Assembly: GCA_051647685.1 (NCBI GenBank)
Contig: JBOFEG010000033.1
Span: 1 to 20,608 of the forward strand
Length of the DNA stretch: 20,608 nucleotides
Source: CALTSX01 sp051647685
GTDB lineage: Bacteria > Chlamydiota > Chlamydiia > Chlamydiales > CALTSX01
Reading direction: 5' to 3'
Both the position numbers and the translations under genes were made by a program. A model generated the notes under the pieces. The model saw nothing but the letters and a program-made list of their open reading frames with translations. It did not search any database and was not told where the DNA came from. Below, piece after piece: positions 7,892 to 15,447 of the stretch (positions are counted from its first letter, which is position 1; every line of letters starts with the position of its first letter).

Positions 7892-8752
7892 ATGACAATT
7901 TTACTCGATGGGAAAGGAACTGCACAGCAAATCTTACAAGATATCGCTACAGAAGCGCAATGTGTGCGCGGAAAACCAACTCTTTCTTTTATTCTGATGG
8001 AGGATCATTTCGCATCGGATATTTACGTTCGGAAGAAAAAATCTGCCTGTAGCCTAGTGGGTTTTTCTTCCAAAGAAATTAGACTCCCCTCTACTGCGAC
8101 AGAAAAAGAAATTCTCCAGATAATAAATAAAGAAAACAGAGATCCGCACGTCCATGGAATTTTAGTGCAACAACCCTTTCCCTCTCATTTCTCTGTCTAT
8201 CGAATTGTGGAAGCGATTGACCCCAGAAAAGATATCGATGGATTTCATCCTTACAATATGGGAAAAACACTTCTGGGAGATTCCGATGGATTTCGCCCTT
8301 GTACCCCTCTCGGAATTATTGCCCTGTTGAAAAAGTATTCTATTTCACTCGATGGAAAACATATTGTAGTTCTCGGAAGGAGTAATATCGTTGGAAAACC
8401 TCTTGCGGCTATGTTGATGCAAAAAAATGAAGACGGGAATGCGACAGTGACTCTCCTACATAGTCATTCGAAAAATATAGTGCAGCATGTTCGATCGGCA
8501 GATATTGTAATTACAGCGATGGGGCAGCCCCATTTTCTGCACCGAGAATACATTACAGAGGGATCTGTTGTAGTAGATGTCGGAATTAATAGAATGTCAA
8601 AGGATTCTGCAAAAATTGTAGGTGACGTCAACTTTGCTGATGTATTTCCCATATGTTCTCACATCACTCCCGTTCCAGGTGGCATTGGCCCGATGACCAT
8701 TGCTATGTTAATGGCGAACACTTGGATTAGCTACATGCGAGCAGTGCAATGA
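7892..8752 (+). CDS. folD: Bifunctional methylenetetrahydrofolate dehydrogenase / methenyltetrahydrofolate cyclohydrolase FolD
   Basis: FolD interconverts 5,10-methylene-, 5,10-methenyl- and 10-formyl-tetrahydrofolate using NADP+, feeding one-carbon units to purine, formyl-Met and thymidylate synthesis. The 286 residues are of normal length. Visible sites are the catalytic pair Tyr45 and Lys49 (YVRKK), KDIDGFHP (113-120) with Asp116, the nucleotide-binding GRSNIVGKPLA (162-172), and the C-terminal ITPVPGGIGPMT (258-269). One oddity is the substrate-loop motif, usually VQLPLP, which reads VQQPFP here (92-97). The overall sequence strongly resembles chlamydial FolD. The gene starts 5 bases after the phosphatase gene, and its stop overlaps the apbE start (ATGA), the same neighbour as in Chlamydia as I recall it. 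Confidence 0.96.
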   Translation: MTILLDGKGTAQQILQDIATEAQCVRGKPTLSFILMEDHFASDIYVRKKKSACSLVGFSSKEIRLPSTATEKEILQIINKENRDPHVHGILVQQPFPSHFSVYRIVEAIDPRKDIDGFHPYNMGKTLLGDSDGFRPCTPLGIIALLKKYSISLDGKHIVVLGRSNIVGKPLAAMLMQKNEDGNATVTLLHSHSKNIVQHVRSADIVITAMGQPHFLHREYITEGSVVVDVGINRMSKDSAKIVGDVNFADVFPICSHITPVPGGIGPMTIAMLMANTWISYMRAVQ

Positions 8753-9750
8753 GGGGTTTTCTCTATGCACTCGTCATACTTTTTCCTACCTGTTATCCAA
8801 AATTTCCCAGATTGCATCATTTCTCCGGTATTGCTATGGAAATGCCCTATCACGTGCAAGTAAGTGGATCTCTATCTCGAAAAAAACAAGCCCATATTGA
8901 ATCAATCATTGCCTCTTCATTTGCTTTTATTCATAGCTGTTTTGATCATTGGAATCCAAAGTCAGAACTCTCTCTCATCAATCAATTACCTGTCTTAGAA
9001 GAAAAAAAATTATCCCCCAAGCTCTTGGAGTTATTTGCTGTAGCAGACCAAGTCACAAAAGTCAGCGAAGGCCGTTTTAACCCAGCACTGGGTTTCATTA
9101 TCTCTCTTTGGAAAAAATCTTTAGAAAAATCAGAGAGAATAGACCAGGAGATGTTAGAGTCGCTTCGAGAAAATCTTTCATGGGACGCTATTTCTCTAAG
9201 GAATGGAGTTTTTTGTAAACAAACTGAGGTACAATTCGATTTTGATGGCATTGCAAAAGGGTTTGGAATAGATCTTCTTGTCGAAAGACTGCGGTTCAGT
9301 GGATACACGAACGTATATGTAGATTGGGCGGGAGACATTGCAGTATCTGGAAATCATCCGAAGGGACGACAGTGGCAGATTGCTATTCGAAATCCAATTT
9401 CGCGCATGCCCGATTCAGAAATAATTCCTCTGCCAAATTTGGCCATAGCCACCAGTGGAGATTACGAACAATATTGGGAGATTGATAGCAAACAATACTC
9501 CCACATCATTCATCCTGACACTTTGCACCCTATCGAAATCAAAGAGGGATCCATCGCGAGTGTCACTGTTAGGGCCCCCTCTTGCGCATACGCTGATGGC
9601 CTGGCTACTTCGGCTATGACTTTTTCAAACGTTGAGAATCTACTTGAATGGGCAAGCAAAGTGCAAAGTACCATGCCAGGAGTTTCCTTTTGGATCTTTC
9701 AGCGACATTGTTCCAGTGGACAACTGCGGGTAAAAAAACATAAAATTTAG
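8749..9750 (+). CDS. apbE: FAD:protein FMN transferase (ApbE family)
   Basis: ApbE proteins transfer FMN from FAD onto Thr/Ser of target proteins such as subunits NqrB and NqrC of the Na+-translocating NADH:quinone reductase, outside the cytoplasmic membrane. This 333-residue protein starts with a hydrophobic stretch (3-15) that could be a signal peptide; Cys15 is present but FPTC is a poor lipobox. Family blocks follow: GRFNPALGFIISLW (108-121), FDFDGIAKGFGID (163-175), VDWAGDIAVSG (191-201), ATSGDYEQYW (234-243), SHIIHPDT (251-258) and YADGLATSAM (281-290) with the metal ligand Asp283. Two glycines of the usual motifs are replaced (Asp166 in DGIAKG, Ala194 in WAGDI). The gene is coupled to folD by an ATGA overlap and appears to be the last in the cluster. 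Confidence 0.92.
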   Translation: MRGFLYALVILFPTCYPKFPRLHHFSGIAMEMPYHVQVSGSLSRKKQAHIESIIASSFAFIHSCFDHWNPKSELSLINQLPVLEEKKLSPKLLELFAVADQVTKVSEGRFNPALGFIISLWKKSLEKSERIDQEMLESLRENLSWDAISLRNGVFCKQTEVQFDFDGIAKGFGIDLLVERLRFSGYTNVYVDWAGDIAVSGNHPKGRQWQIAIRNPISRMPDSEIIPLPNLAIATSGDYEQYWEIDSKQYSHIIHPDTLHPIEIKEGSIASVTVRAPSCAYADGLATSAMTFSNVENLLEWASKVQSTMPGVSFWIFQRHCSSGQLRVKKHKI

Positions 9751-9841
9751 GACTTAATTTACACCAATACGAAATCCCCTCCCTTTAGCCTTGGGAGTAC
9801 ATGAGTAGTATTTCCCTGCTATACTTCCAGTTATAAAAATT

Positions 9842-9873
9842 AGTCAGTACAATGCGGCAAGTTACTACTGACT
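9842..9873. other. Small inverted repeat in the apbE 3' region
   Basis: AGTCAGTA (9842-9849) and its exact reverse complement TACTGACT (9866-9873) are separated by 16 bases. No T-run follows on either strand, so it is not a standard terminator. A weaker 5-bp repeat (CTCCC 9779-9783, GGGAG 9793-9797) lies upstream. Apart from these and the strong terminator at 9963, I see nothing in 9751-10034. Confidence 0.3.
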
Positions 9874-9962
9874 GCAATACATGCCAAACTCTATTGGGAA
9901 AGATTGATTAAAATAGAAAAAAATTATAAAAATTCCTATATTCTAATTTTTCTGCTATTTAC

Positions 9963-10016
9963 GACAACAAGCGAGAAAGCCCGCGATTAAAACTGTGGGC
10001 TTTCTCGCTTGTTGTC
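9963..10016. terminator. Bidirectional rho-independent terminator between convergent genes
   Basis: Two perfectly complementary 20-base arms lie at 9963-9982 and 9997-10016 with a 14-base loop. The core stem is GCGAGAAAGCCC / GGGCTTTCTCGC. The outer part reads GACAACAA on one side and TTGTTGTC on the other, so a U-rich tail follows the core stem whichever strand is transcribed. It sits between apbE (plus) and the 608-residue gene (minus), 18 bases past the stop of the latter, exactly where a shared terminator is expected. Confidence 0.9.
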
Positions 10017-10034
10017 ATAAGCATAAAATATATC

Positions 10035-11861
10035 TCATACGGGAGCATAGTATCGAGCGAATTGATTAGATACCTCGAGGAGTCCAATACGCACGAGTAA
10101 ATAAAGTAGATAGCTATCTTTAATCTTGTCTGTAGGTGCTTGTATAACATCCTGATCATATATAGATCCCATGTCATCCAATCTTAAATCAGATTGCAAC
10201 CAATCTACAATATGTTGATGATCGATTGGATGGAGCACATCGTCATTTTGCAAATTTTCTTGGAGTTGATGCAATATAAAATCTGTATTGTATTCTCTAC
10301 ACATTCGATTCAAACTCTCAATGCGTATACTCATGACTTCTGGGCTGAGTATCAACTCGTGAATTTTAATCACAAGCCAGTGAACAAGTCTCGTGAGAAT
10401 AAATCCATTAGGCGTTTTCTGCTGCCTCATAGCGCCAGTGAGTTCCTTTTTAAGTTCATTATAAACGTGAACGTCATTCATATATTTCTCTTTAAATTTT
10501 TCTACAATCAGAGAGCGAAATTTCCATATCTTGTGAGAGACATAGGAGTCCATATAATATAGGCACTTCTGCACCCGGTCAGCTATTGTATCAGAGAGTT
10601 CTGGCTGATAAGTTCTCATGTCTTGTTGTGAAGAGCGTATTTTTTGCTCGAGTACCCCATAGATTTTTTCCACTTCTTCTCTGCAAATATTTTTGAATAA
10701 ATCCTCTCTTTTGTACTGCATAATTTGATGGATTTTACTGGGCAGCGAAGTGCTATCTATCTCATTAAATAATATGCCATAAGTAGTTTCAATTTCTGCA
10801 TTTTTGCCCGCTACGCAATAATGCATATGCAAAGCCATTTCTATAAGATAGGGAATGCGATCCTGAGAGGGTTTGTTATTTAAATTAATAAGGATCCACA
10901 TAGCTCGATCGCGTATTGTACTTGGACAAGTAGCCATATAATCAGAAAAATTTTTCTCTCCCTCCTTAATATGATGAATAGCTTGCTCTATATCTATTGA
11001 ATCTCCCCATTGATCGCACCAAGCAGAATCCTCCTTAAGTCTGTTTGTAAGTTCTTCCCTTGCCCGCAAATCATTTTCCCAATCGATATCAGAAAGCATA
11101 TTAGAAAAAACAGGTAATTCTTCCGATGGAAGAGAAGGTACGTCAATAATATCTTCTCGAACTAAATGATATCTGGCAGGTATTACTCTATTAGAGGAGA
11201 TGCTATTTGCAGCACATCTTGGTAGGCTTTGTACATTGCTAAGAGCATCCATTTGTTCTTCTTTATTGTGAATATAAAGCAAAGAAAGATTTTCTATACT
11301 TCGAATAGTCTGGAAAAAACTAATGCCTTGTACAATATAATTTCCACTATATAGACCATATAGACTTCCAATAAGCTTATTAGAAATGGAAAGTATAGAG
11401 GAAAGTGTTGGGGGAAGTCCTAGTCTTTCAATCATTGGCTGAGTGTGGAGAGCAGCAAGCGTTATGACTCCAAGACTCCAGCCTGTTCCACAGCAAAGAA
11501 TCCCTATTGCAATGTTCATAGTAGCATAACAAACCCTTGAAAAATTTGAGTTTATTGCAAAAATTTCTCTTCGATGAGCTCCTATAATAGGAAGACTAAA
11601 AATATCGCCGAGATTGAGAATTATTGGAATCGCGAGAGAAGTAATCAGACTTTGCTGTAGGAAATTTTTACTGCTATCTGATAACCAAGTAATTCCCTCC
11701 ATCGCCATGGACATCGAAGACGATGTAACTTTTGCAAGGGCGCATTGATAGACTATGCGACCCATCTTATTGGCACCTTGATGATAATCATCTAAGTTTT
11801 GTTTAAGAGATTGAAACAGAAGAGACGAGCCTATACTCGAGGTGATTTTATCTATAGTCAT
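10035..11861 (-). CDS. Unrecognised 608-residue protein with hydrophobic N-terminal third
   Basis: I do not recognise this protein. Residues about 70-93, 112-138 and 155-182 are hydrophobic and could enter a membrane; there is no classical signal peptide, and the N-terminus is Ser-rich. Residues 260-608 are soluble, charged and mostly helical. They include a Cys-containing stretch, HYCVAGKNAEIETTY (347-361), followed by long amphipathic helices. The organisation, a hydrophobic region near the N-terminus followed by a large soluble domain, is one seen in chlamydial inclusion-membrane and effector proteins; that is an inference only. It is a single-gene unit: its 3' end meets the strong terminator at 9963, and it is divergent from rnr. 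The sequence before the ATG has only a weak GGAAA element. Confidence 0.8.
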   Translation of the reverse strand: MTIDKITSSIGSSLLFQSLKQNLDDYHQGANKMGRIVYQCALAKVTSSSMSMAMEGITWLSDSSKNFLQQSLITSLAIPIILNLGDIFSLPIIGAHRREIFAINSNFSRVCYATMNIAIGILCCGTGWSLGVITLAALHTQPMIERLGLPPTLSSILSISNKLIGSLYGLYSGNYIVQGISFFQTIRSIENLSLLYIHNKEEQMDALSNVQSLPRCAANSISSNRVIPARYHLVREDIIDVPSLPSEELPVFSNMLSDIDWENDLRAREELTNRLKEDSAWCDQWGDSIDIEQAIHHIKEGEKNFSDYMATCPSTIRDRAMWILINLNNKPSQDRIPYLIEMALHMHYCVAGKNAEIETTYGILFNEIDSTSLPSKIHQIMQYKREDLFKNICREEVEKIYGVLEQKIRSSQQDMRTYQPELSDTIADRVQKCLYYMDSYVSHKIWKFRSLIVEKFKEKYMNDVHVYNELKKELTGAMRQQKTPNGFILTRLVHWLVIKIHELILSPEVMSIRIESLNRMCREYNTDFILHQLQENLQNDDVLHPIDHQHIVDWLQSDLRLDDMGSIYDQDVIQAPTDKIKDSYLLYLLVRIGLLEVSNQFARYYAPV

Positions 11862-12029
11862 GCTTTTTCCATTTGTATAAAATTTATTCTAAAACTAAAA
11901 GATCTTGTTCTATCACTCCATTTTATGTCATAGTTTTTTTATAAAATAATCGAATAAGACATAGGCTTCTGCAAGCAGAGATTGATTTTATCTTCTTCGT
12001 GCTCTACACTTTATTTTGAGGTTATCATC

Positions 12030-14135
12030 ATGAATTCTAGCTTGGGAAAAAATCGTTATTCTACTCTTTATCGAGTTATTTATCGATTTTTGACCCAAAA
12101 TTCAAAAAAAAACGTTTCTGTTTCGAATCTATTTCAGACTCTTCATATCAAAGGGCCAGATTATGAGACTGCTACTCAAATTTTATCCGATTTAACCCAA
12201 AAGGATTATATTTCTATTAAAAAAAATCAGATTCACATCCTGCCCAACCATGGTCGAGATACAATAGAGGGGCACATTACAATTCATCCAAAAGGATTTG
12301 GTTTTGTAACTCTTACAAAAAAACAAGAAAACGATTCCGATATTTTCATTCCAGCTCCCTACATCAATGGAGCTTTTGAAGGAGATCTCGTGGAGGTAAT
12401 GGTCTTACCTAATGTATCTCCTAAGGGACCAGAAGGAGAAGTGGTATCCGTTTTGATGCGGAAAAAAGACAATTGTACTGGAATTGTCAAGAAAATGGAA
12501 AACAAGGAAAAGAAGATTATTCTTCACTCCGCCTCTTTTGGAGCAGAGAGAAAACTTCAATTAATCAAATGGCCACGTACTTTGACTGTGGGTGATCGAG
12601 TTCAAGTAAAAATTGTCGATTGGGGTCCTCCGATTAAAGGTAAGATCAGTAAGCGTTTTGGCAATATCAGCGATCCGAGCATTGATATACCCTCTGCCAT
12701 TGCAGAATTCAATATCGCCGAGCAATTTCCAGAAGAAGCTCTCGAACAAGCAAAGGGGTTTGGAAAAGAAGTGGCAAAAGAGGATATGCAAAATAGGCGT
12801 AACCTAATGAATGAGACTTGTTTTACCATTGATCCTACAACGGCAAAAGATTTCGATGATGCCCTTTCTATTTCGCAAACAGACAATATGCACTATCATC
12901 TAGCGGTACATATTGCAGATGTCGCTCATTACGTGCGCGAGGGAAGTGCACTTGATCTTGAGGCGAGTAAACGCTGCAACTCTGTCTATTTTCCCGGAGA
13001 ATGCATTCCTATGCTTCCAAAAACTCTCTCGAATGGTCTTTGTAGTTTGCGTCCTCACGTTCCCCGTCTGACCATGTCGGTTTTTATGGAATTTGACATT
13101 GCAGGAAATCTGCTTCACTATTCTTACGATCGCACGGTGATTAAAAGTAAACATCGATTTACCTATCAAGAGGCGAAACAAATTTTAGATGGAAAGGTCA
13201 AACACCCTTTCAAAAAACAACTCGACCTTATGGCAGACCTCTGCCGGTTATTAAAAGTGAAGAGGCGTGAAAGAGGTAGTCTTGAATTTGCACTCCCTGA
13301 ATTGCAACTGACATTTGATGAAAAAGGAAATACCATTGGATTTTCTATCCACGAATATGACGAATCTCATCAACTGGTCGAAGAATTTATGGTAAAGGCC
13401 AATGAAATAGTTGCAACGATTTTGCTCAAAGAAGAGAGTCCCGCTATTTTTCGCGTCCACGAGCCGCCAACGGGAGATGACCTCTCTGAATTTTATAAAC
13501 TCGCTGGTATCTTAGGTTTTCCTCTTCCCTCCTCTCCCACTCTTATCGACATACAGAAAGTATTTGATAAAGCAAAAAACACTTCCCTTTTACAACAATT
13601 ATCCATTCGATTTATTCGAAGTATGAATCTCGCCGTCTATTCCACGAAAAACATAGGTCATTACGGACTTGGTCTAGAGCAATACTGCCATTTCACAAGT
13701 CCTATCAGGCGTTATGCGGATTTAATTATTCAACGATTACTCTTTAGAGAAGCAAAAGAAGTCGATATAGAAGCGGTTGCAAGCCGATGTTCTCTACAAG
13801 AGCGGGTAGCATTTAAGGCTGAATCTAGCGTTATTACTTTAAAAAAATTGCGACTGCTACTCCATGAATATCATAAAAACCGGAAAAAACAATACCCAGC
13901 GCTTATCACATCGATCAAGCCATTTGGCATTGGATTTTCTCTGACACCTCTTGAAATCGAAGGATTCATACACATTTCAGAAATTGGAAATGACTATTAT
14001 CACTATTTACCCAAAAAACAAATTCTTCGGGGAGAGAGGAAAAGAGAAATTTTTCGCTCTGGACAAATTATCTATCTGCAAATTTTGAAAATCGATCTTA
14101 TATCTGGAGAAATACAATGGAAACTACAAAGTTAG
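12030..14135 (+). CDS. rnr: Ribonuclease R (RNB/VacB-family 3'-5' exoribonuclease)
   Basis: RNase R degrades structured RNA from the 3' end and takes part in rRNA quality control. The 701 residues show the full architecture: an N-terminal winged-helix-like region (about 10-75), a cold-shock domain (GHITIHPKGFGFVTL), the RNB catalytic domain with the metal-binding block CFTIDPTTAKDFDDALS (Asp268, Asp274, Asp276, Asp277, spaced as in E. coli Asp272/278/280/281), HIADVAHYV, the YCHFTSPIRRYADL segment, and a C-terminal S1 domain. It lacks the long Lys-rich tail of the E. coli enzyme. The ATG at 12030 follows GAGG (12018-12021) with an 8-base spacer and fits the family length; an upstream in-frame TTG at 11982 would add 16 poorly supported residues. 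The 3' end overlaps the glycosylase gene by 19 bases. Confidence 0.96.
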   Translation: MNSSLGKNRYSTLYRVIYRFLTQNSKKNVSVSNLFQTLHIKGPDYETATQILSDLTQKDYISIKKNQIHILPNHGRDTIEGHITIHPKGFGFVTLTKKQENDSDIFIPAPYINGAFEGDLVEVMVLPNVSPKGPEGEVVSVLMRKKDNCTGIVKKMENKEKKIILHSASFGAERKLQLIKWPRTLTVGDRVQVKIVDWGPPIKGKISKRFGNISDPSIDIPSAIAEFNIAEQFPEEALEQAKGFGKEVAKEDMQNRRNLMNETCFTIDPTTAKDFDDALSISQTDNMHYHLAVHIADVAHYVREGSALDLEASKRCNSVYFPGECIPMLPKTLSNGLCSLRPHVPRLTMSVFMEFDIAGNLLHYSYDRTVIKSKHRFTYQEAKQILDGKVKHPFKKQLDLMADLCRLLKVKRRERGSLEFALPELQLTFDEKGNTIGFSIHEYDESHQLVEEFMVKANEIVATILLKEESPAIFRVHEPPTGDDLSEFYKLAGILGFPLPSSPTLIDIQKVFDKAKNTSLLQQLSIRFIRSMNLAVYSTKNIGHYGLGLEQYCHFTSPIRRYADLIIQRLLFREAKEVDIEAVASRCSLQERVAFKAESSVITLKKLRLLLHEYHKNRKKQYPALITSIKPFGIGFSLTPLEIEGFIHISEIGNDYYHYLPKKQILRGERKREIFRSGQIIYLQILKIDLISGEIQWKLQS

Positions 14136-14737
14136 GCATCACTCTCCCCCCTCTCTTTTATCAAAGACCGGATCCAGTTGCCATTGCAAAGCAACTTATT
14201 GGAAAAGTTCTCTGCACAAAAATCGATGGAAAACTCACAACAGCACGTATTGTTGAAACGGAAGCGTATCGAGGTCCAGAAGACCGCGCATGCCACGCTT
14301 ACCAAAATAAAAAAACGAAGCGCAATAGCGCTATGTTTGCCATCGGTGGAACCGCGTATGTATACCAATGCTACGGATTGCATTTTCTCTTCAACGTGGT
14401 AACAGGTCCAGAGGAAATGCCTCACGCTGTTTTAATTAGAGCTGTTGAACCTCTCAGTGGAATTGATACCATCCTTGCTCGTCGAAATTTTACCTCTCTT
14501 ATTCCTGCATTGACAAATGGTCCCGGTGCTTTGACTAAAGCTCTCGGAATTACTCTTTTGCAAAATTATATTTCCTTGCAAAGCGACTTAATTTGGATTG
14601 AAAAAATTGCGACAGATACGCCGAGTGAGAAAATTATTGCATCTCCTCGCGTTGGAATTCATTATGCAGGAGAGGATATGCTTCTTCCCTGGAGATTTCG
14701 TTTGAGCGAATCCATTTGGACTAGTCGAAAAAAATAA
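14117..14737 (+). CDS. 3-methyladenine DNA glycosylase (AAG/MPG family)
   Basis: This 206-residue enzyme excises alkylated and deaminated purines from DNA. The AAG fold is recognisable from ARIVETEAYRGPEDRACHAY (43-62), in which Glu49 and Tyr51 correspond to the catalytic Glu125 and the intercalation-site Tyr127 of human AAG. It continues with RNSAMF (69-74), YVYQCYGLHFLFNVV (81-95) with Asn93, and AVLIRAVEP (104-112) with Arg108. NGPGAL(T/C)KALGI (134-145) is also typical. The length is normal for bacterial members. GGAGA (14106-14110) lies before the ATG inside the end of rnr, and the 19-base overlap indicates co-transcription with rnr. Confidence 0.95.
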   Translation: METTKLGITLPPLFYQRPDPVAIAKQLIGKVLCTKIDGKLTTARIVETEAYRGPEDRACHAYQNKKTKRNSAMFAIGGTAYVYQCYGLHFLFNVVTGPEEMPHAVLIRAVEPLSGIDTILARRNFTSLIPALTNGPGALTKALGITLLQNYISLQSDLIWIEKIATDTPSEKIIASPRVGIHYAGEDMLLPWRFRLSESIWTSRKK

Positions 14738-14743
14738 TATTGT

Positions 14744-14771
14744 TTGAAAAAGAAAGCATACCTCTTATACT
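14744..14771 (+). promoter_or_regulatory. Candidate promoter for the DUF502 gene
   Basis: TTGAAA (14744-14749) and TATACT (14766-14771) are 16 bases apart, and each differs from the sigma-70 consensus at one position. A start of transcription 7-8 bases after the -10 box would fall at about 14778-14779, only 2-3 bases before the ATG at 14781, so the transcript would be nearly leaderless. No Shine-Dalgarno sequence is visible in front of that ATG, which is consistent. Confidence 0.4.
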
Positions 14772-14780
14772 TATCCCACT

Positions 14781-15440
14781 ATGAAAAAATATTTTCTTAC
14801 AGGGCTTGCTATACTTTTGCCTCTCGCGGTGACAATTGCAATAGTAGTCTTTATCGTTAATTTTTTAACGCAACCATTTATTGGACTCACTTCTGCATTC
14901 TTACGGCGATTTGATATTGTAAATCGAGGTTTTCTCTTTATTAATCCCCAAAAAGCCATCCTCTATGGTAGTCAGATTTTAATTCTTATTGGAATTTGTC
15001 TCTTTACTGTTCTACTTGGAATCATTACTCGTTGGTTTCTTTTTAAAACCCTCCTTAACTGGAGTGATCAGATCTTGCACCGCATCCCCTTAGTCAACAA
15101 AGTCTATAAAACTACGCAGGAGATTATTAAAACCTTATTTACCGCAGATAAGAATTCCTTTAAGCAAGTGGTAATTGCTCCCTTTCCCAAAGAAGGCGCC
15201 TATATGCTGGGATTAATTTCTCGGAAATCGCCCAAGATCTGTTCCCAATCAACTGATTCCGACCTCTATTCGGTACTGATACCAACGACCCCCAATCCAA
15301 CGACGGGATTTTTAGTCATGTATAAAAAAGAAGAGTTAATTTTTCTAGAGATGTCTCCTGAAGATGCGATTAAATATATCGTATCCTGCGGAGTCATTAT
15401 TCCTCCGGATCGCATACCTACGATTCGAGATAGTAAATAA
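14781..15440 (+). CDS. DUF502 family membrane protein
   Basis: The 219-residue protein has two membrane helices (about 4-29 and 60-85), starting with the family-typical GLAILLPLAVTIAIVVFIVN, and a soluble domain that contains RIPLVNKVYKTTQEII (101-116), which matches the DUF502 pattern of IPLV..IY....Q. The C-terminal part includes a conserved-looking IPTTPNPTTGFLVMY block. The family is widespread in bacteria and its biochemical role is not established. The gene is separated from the glycosylase gene by 43 bases and may have its own promoter. Its stop codon abuts the stop codon of the convergent minus-strand gene with no base between them. Confidence 0.9.
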   Translation: MKKYFLTGLAILLPLAVTIAIVVFIVNFLTQPFIGLTSAFLRRFDIVNRGFLFINPQKAILYGSQILILIGICLFTVLLGIITRWFLFKTLLNWSDQILHRIPLVNKVYKTTQEIIKTLFTADKNSFKQVVIAPFPKEGAYMLGLISRKSPKICSQSTDSDLYSVLIPTTPNPTTGFLVMYKKEELIFLEMSPEDAIKYIVSCGVIIPPDRIPTIRDSK

Positions 15441-15447
15441 CTACCTC
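15427..15447. terminator. Weak stem-loop spanning two abutting stop codons
   Basis: GAGATAGT (15427-15434) and ACTACCTC (15440-15447) pair at 7 of 8 positions around a 5-base loop, centred on the junction of the convergent stop codons at 15438-15440 and 15441-15443. Neither strand shows a following T-run, so termination would be weak. It is the only stem-loop I see between the two convergent genes. Confidence 0.3.

Noticed and set aside
9751..10034. Possible tRNA or small RNA gene in the apbE 3' region
   Set aside because: No cloverleaf, TTCRA-type T-loop or CCA end was found; only short inverted repeats are present.
11982..12029. Upstream TTG extension of RNase R
   Set aside because: The ATG at 12030 has a good Shine-Dalgarno site (GAGG) and fits the family; the 16 extra residues look non-coding.
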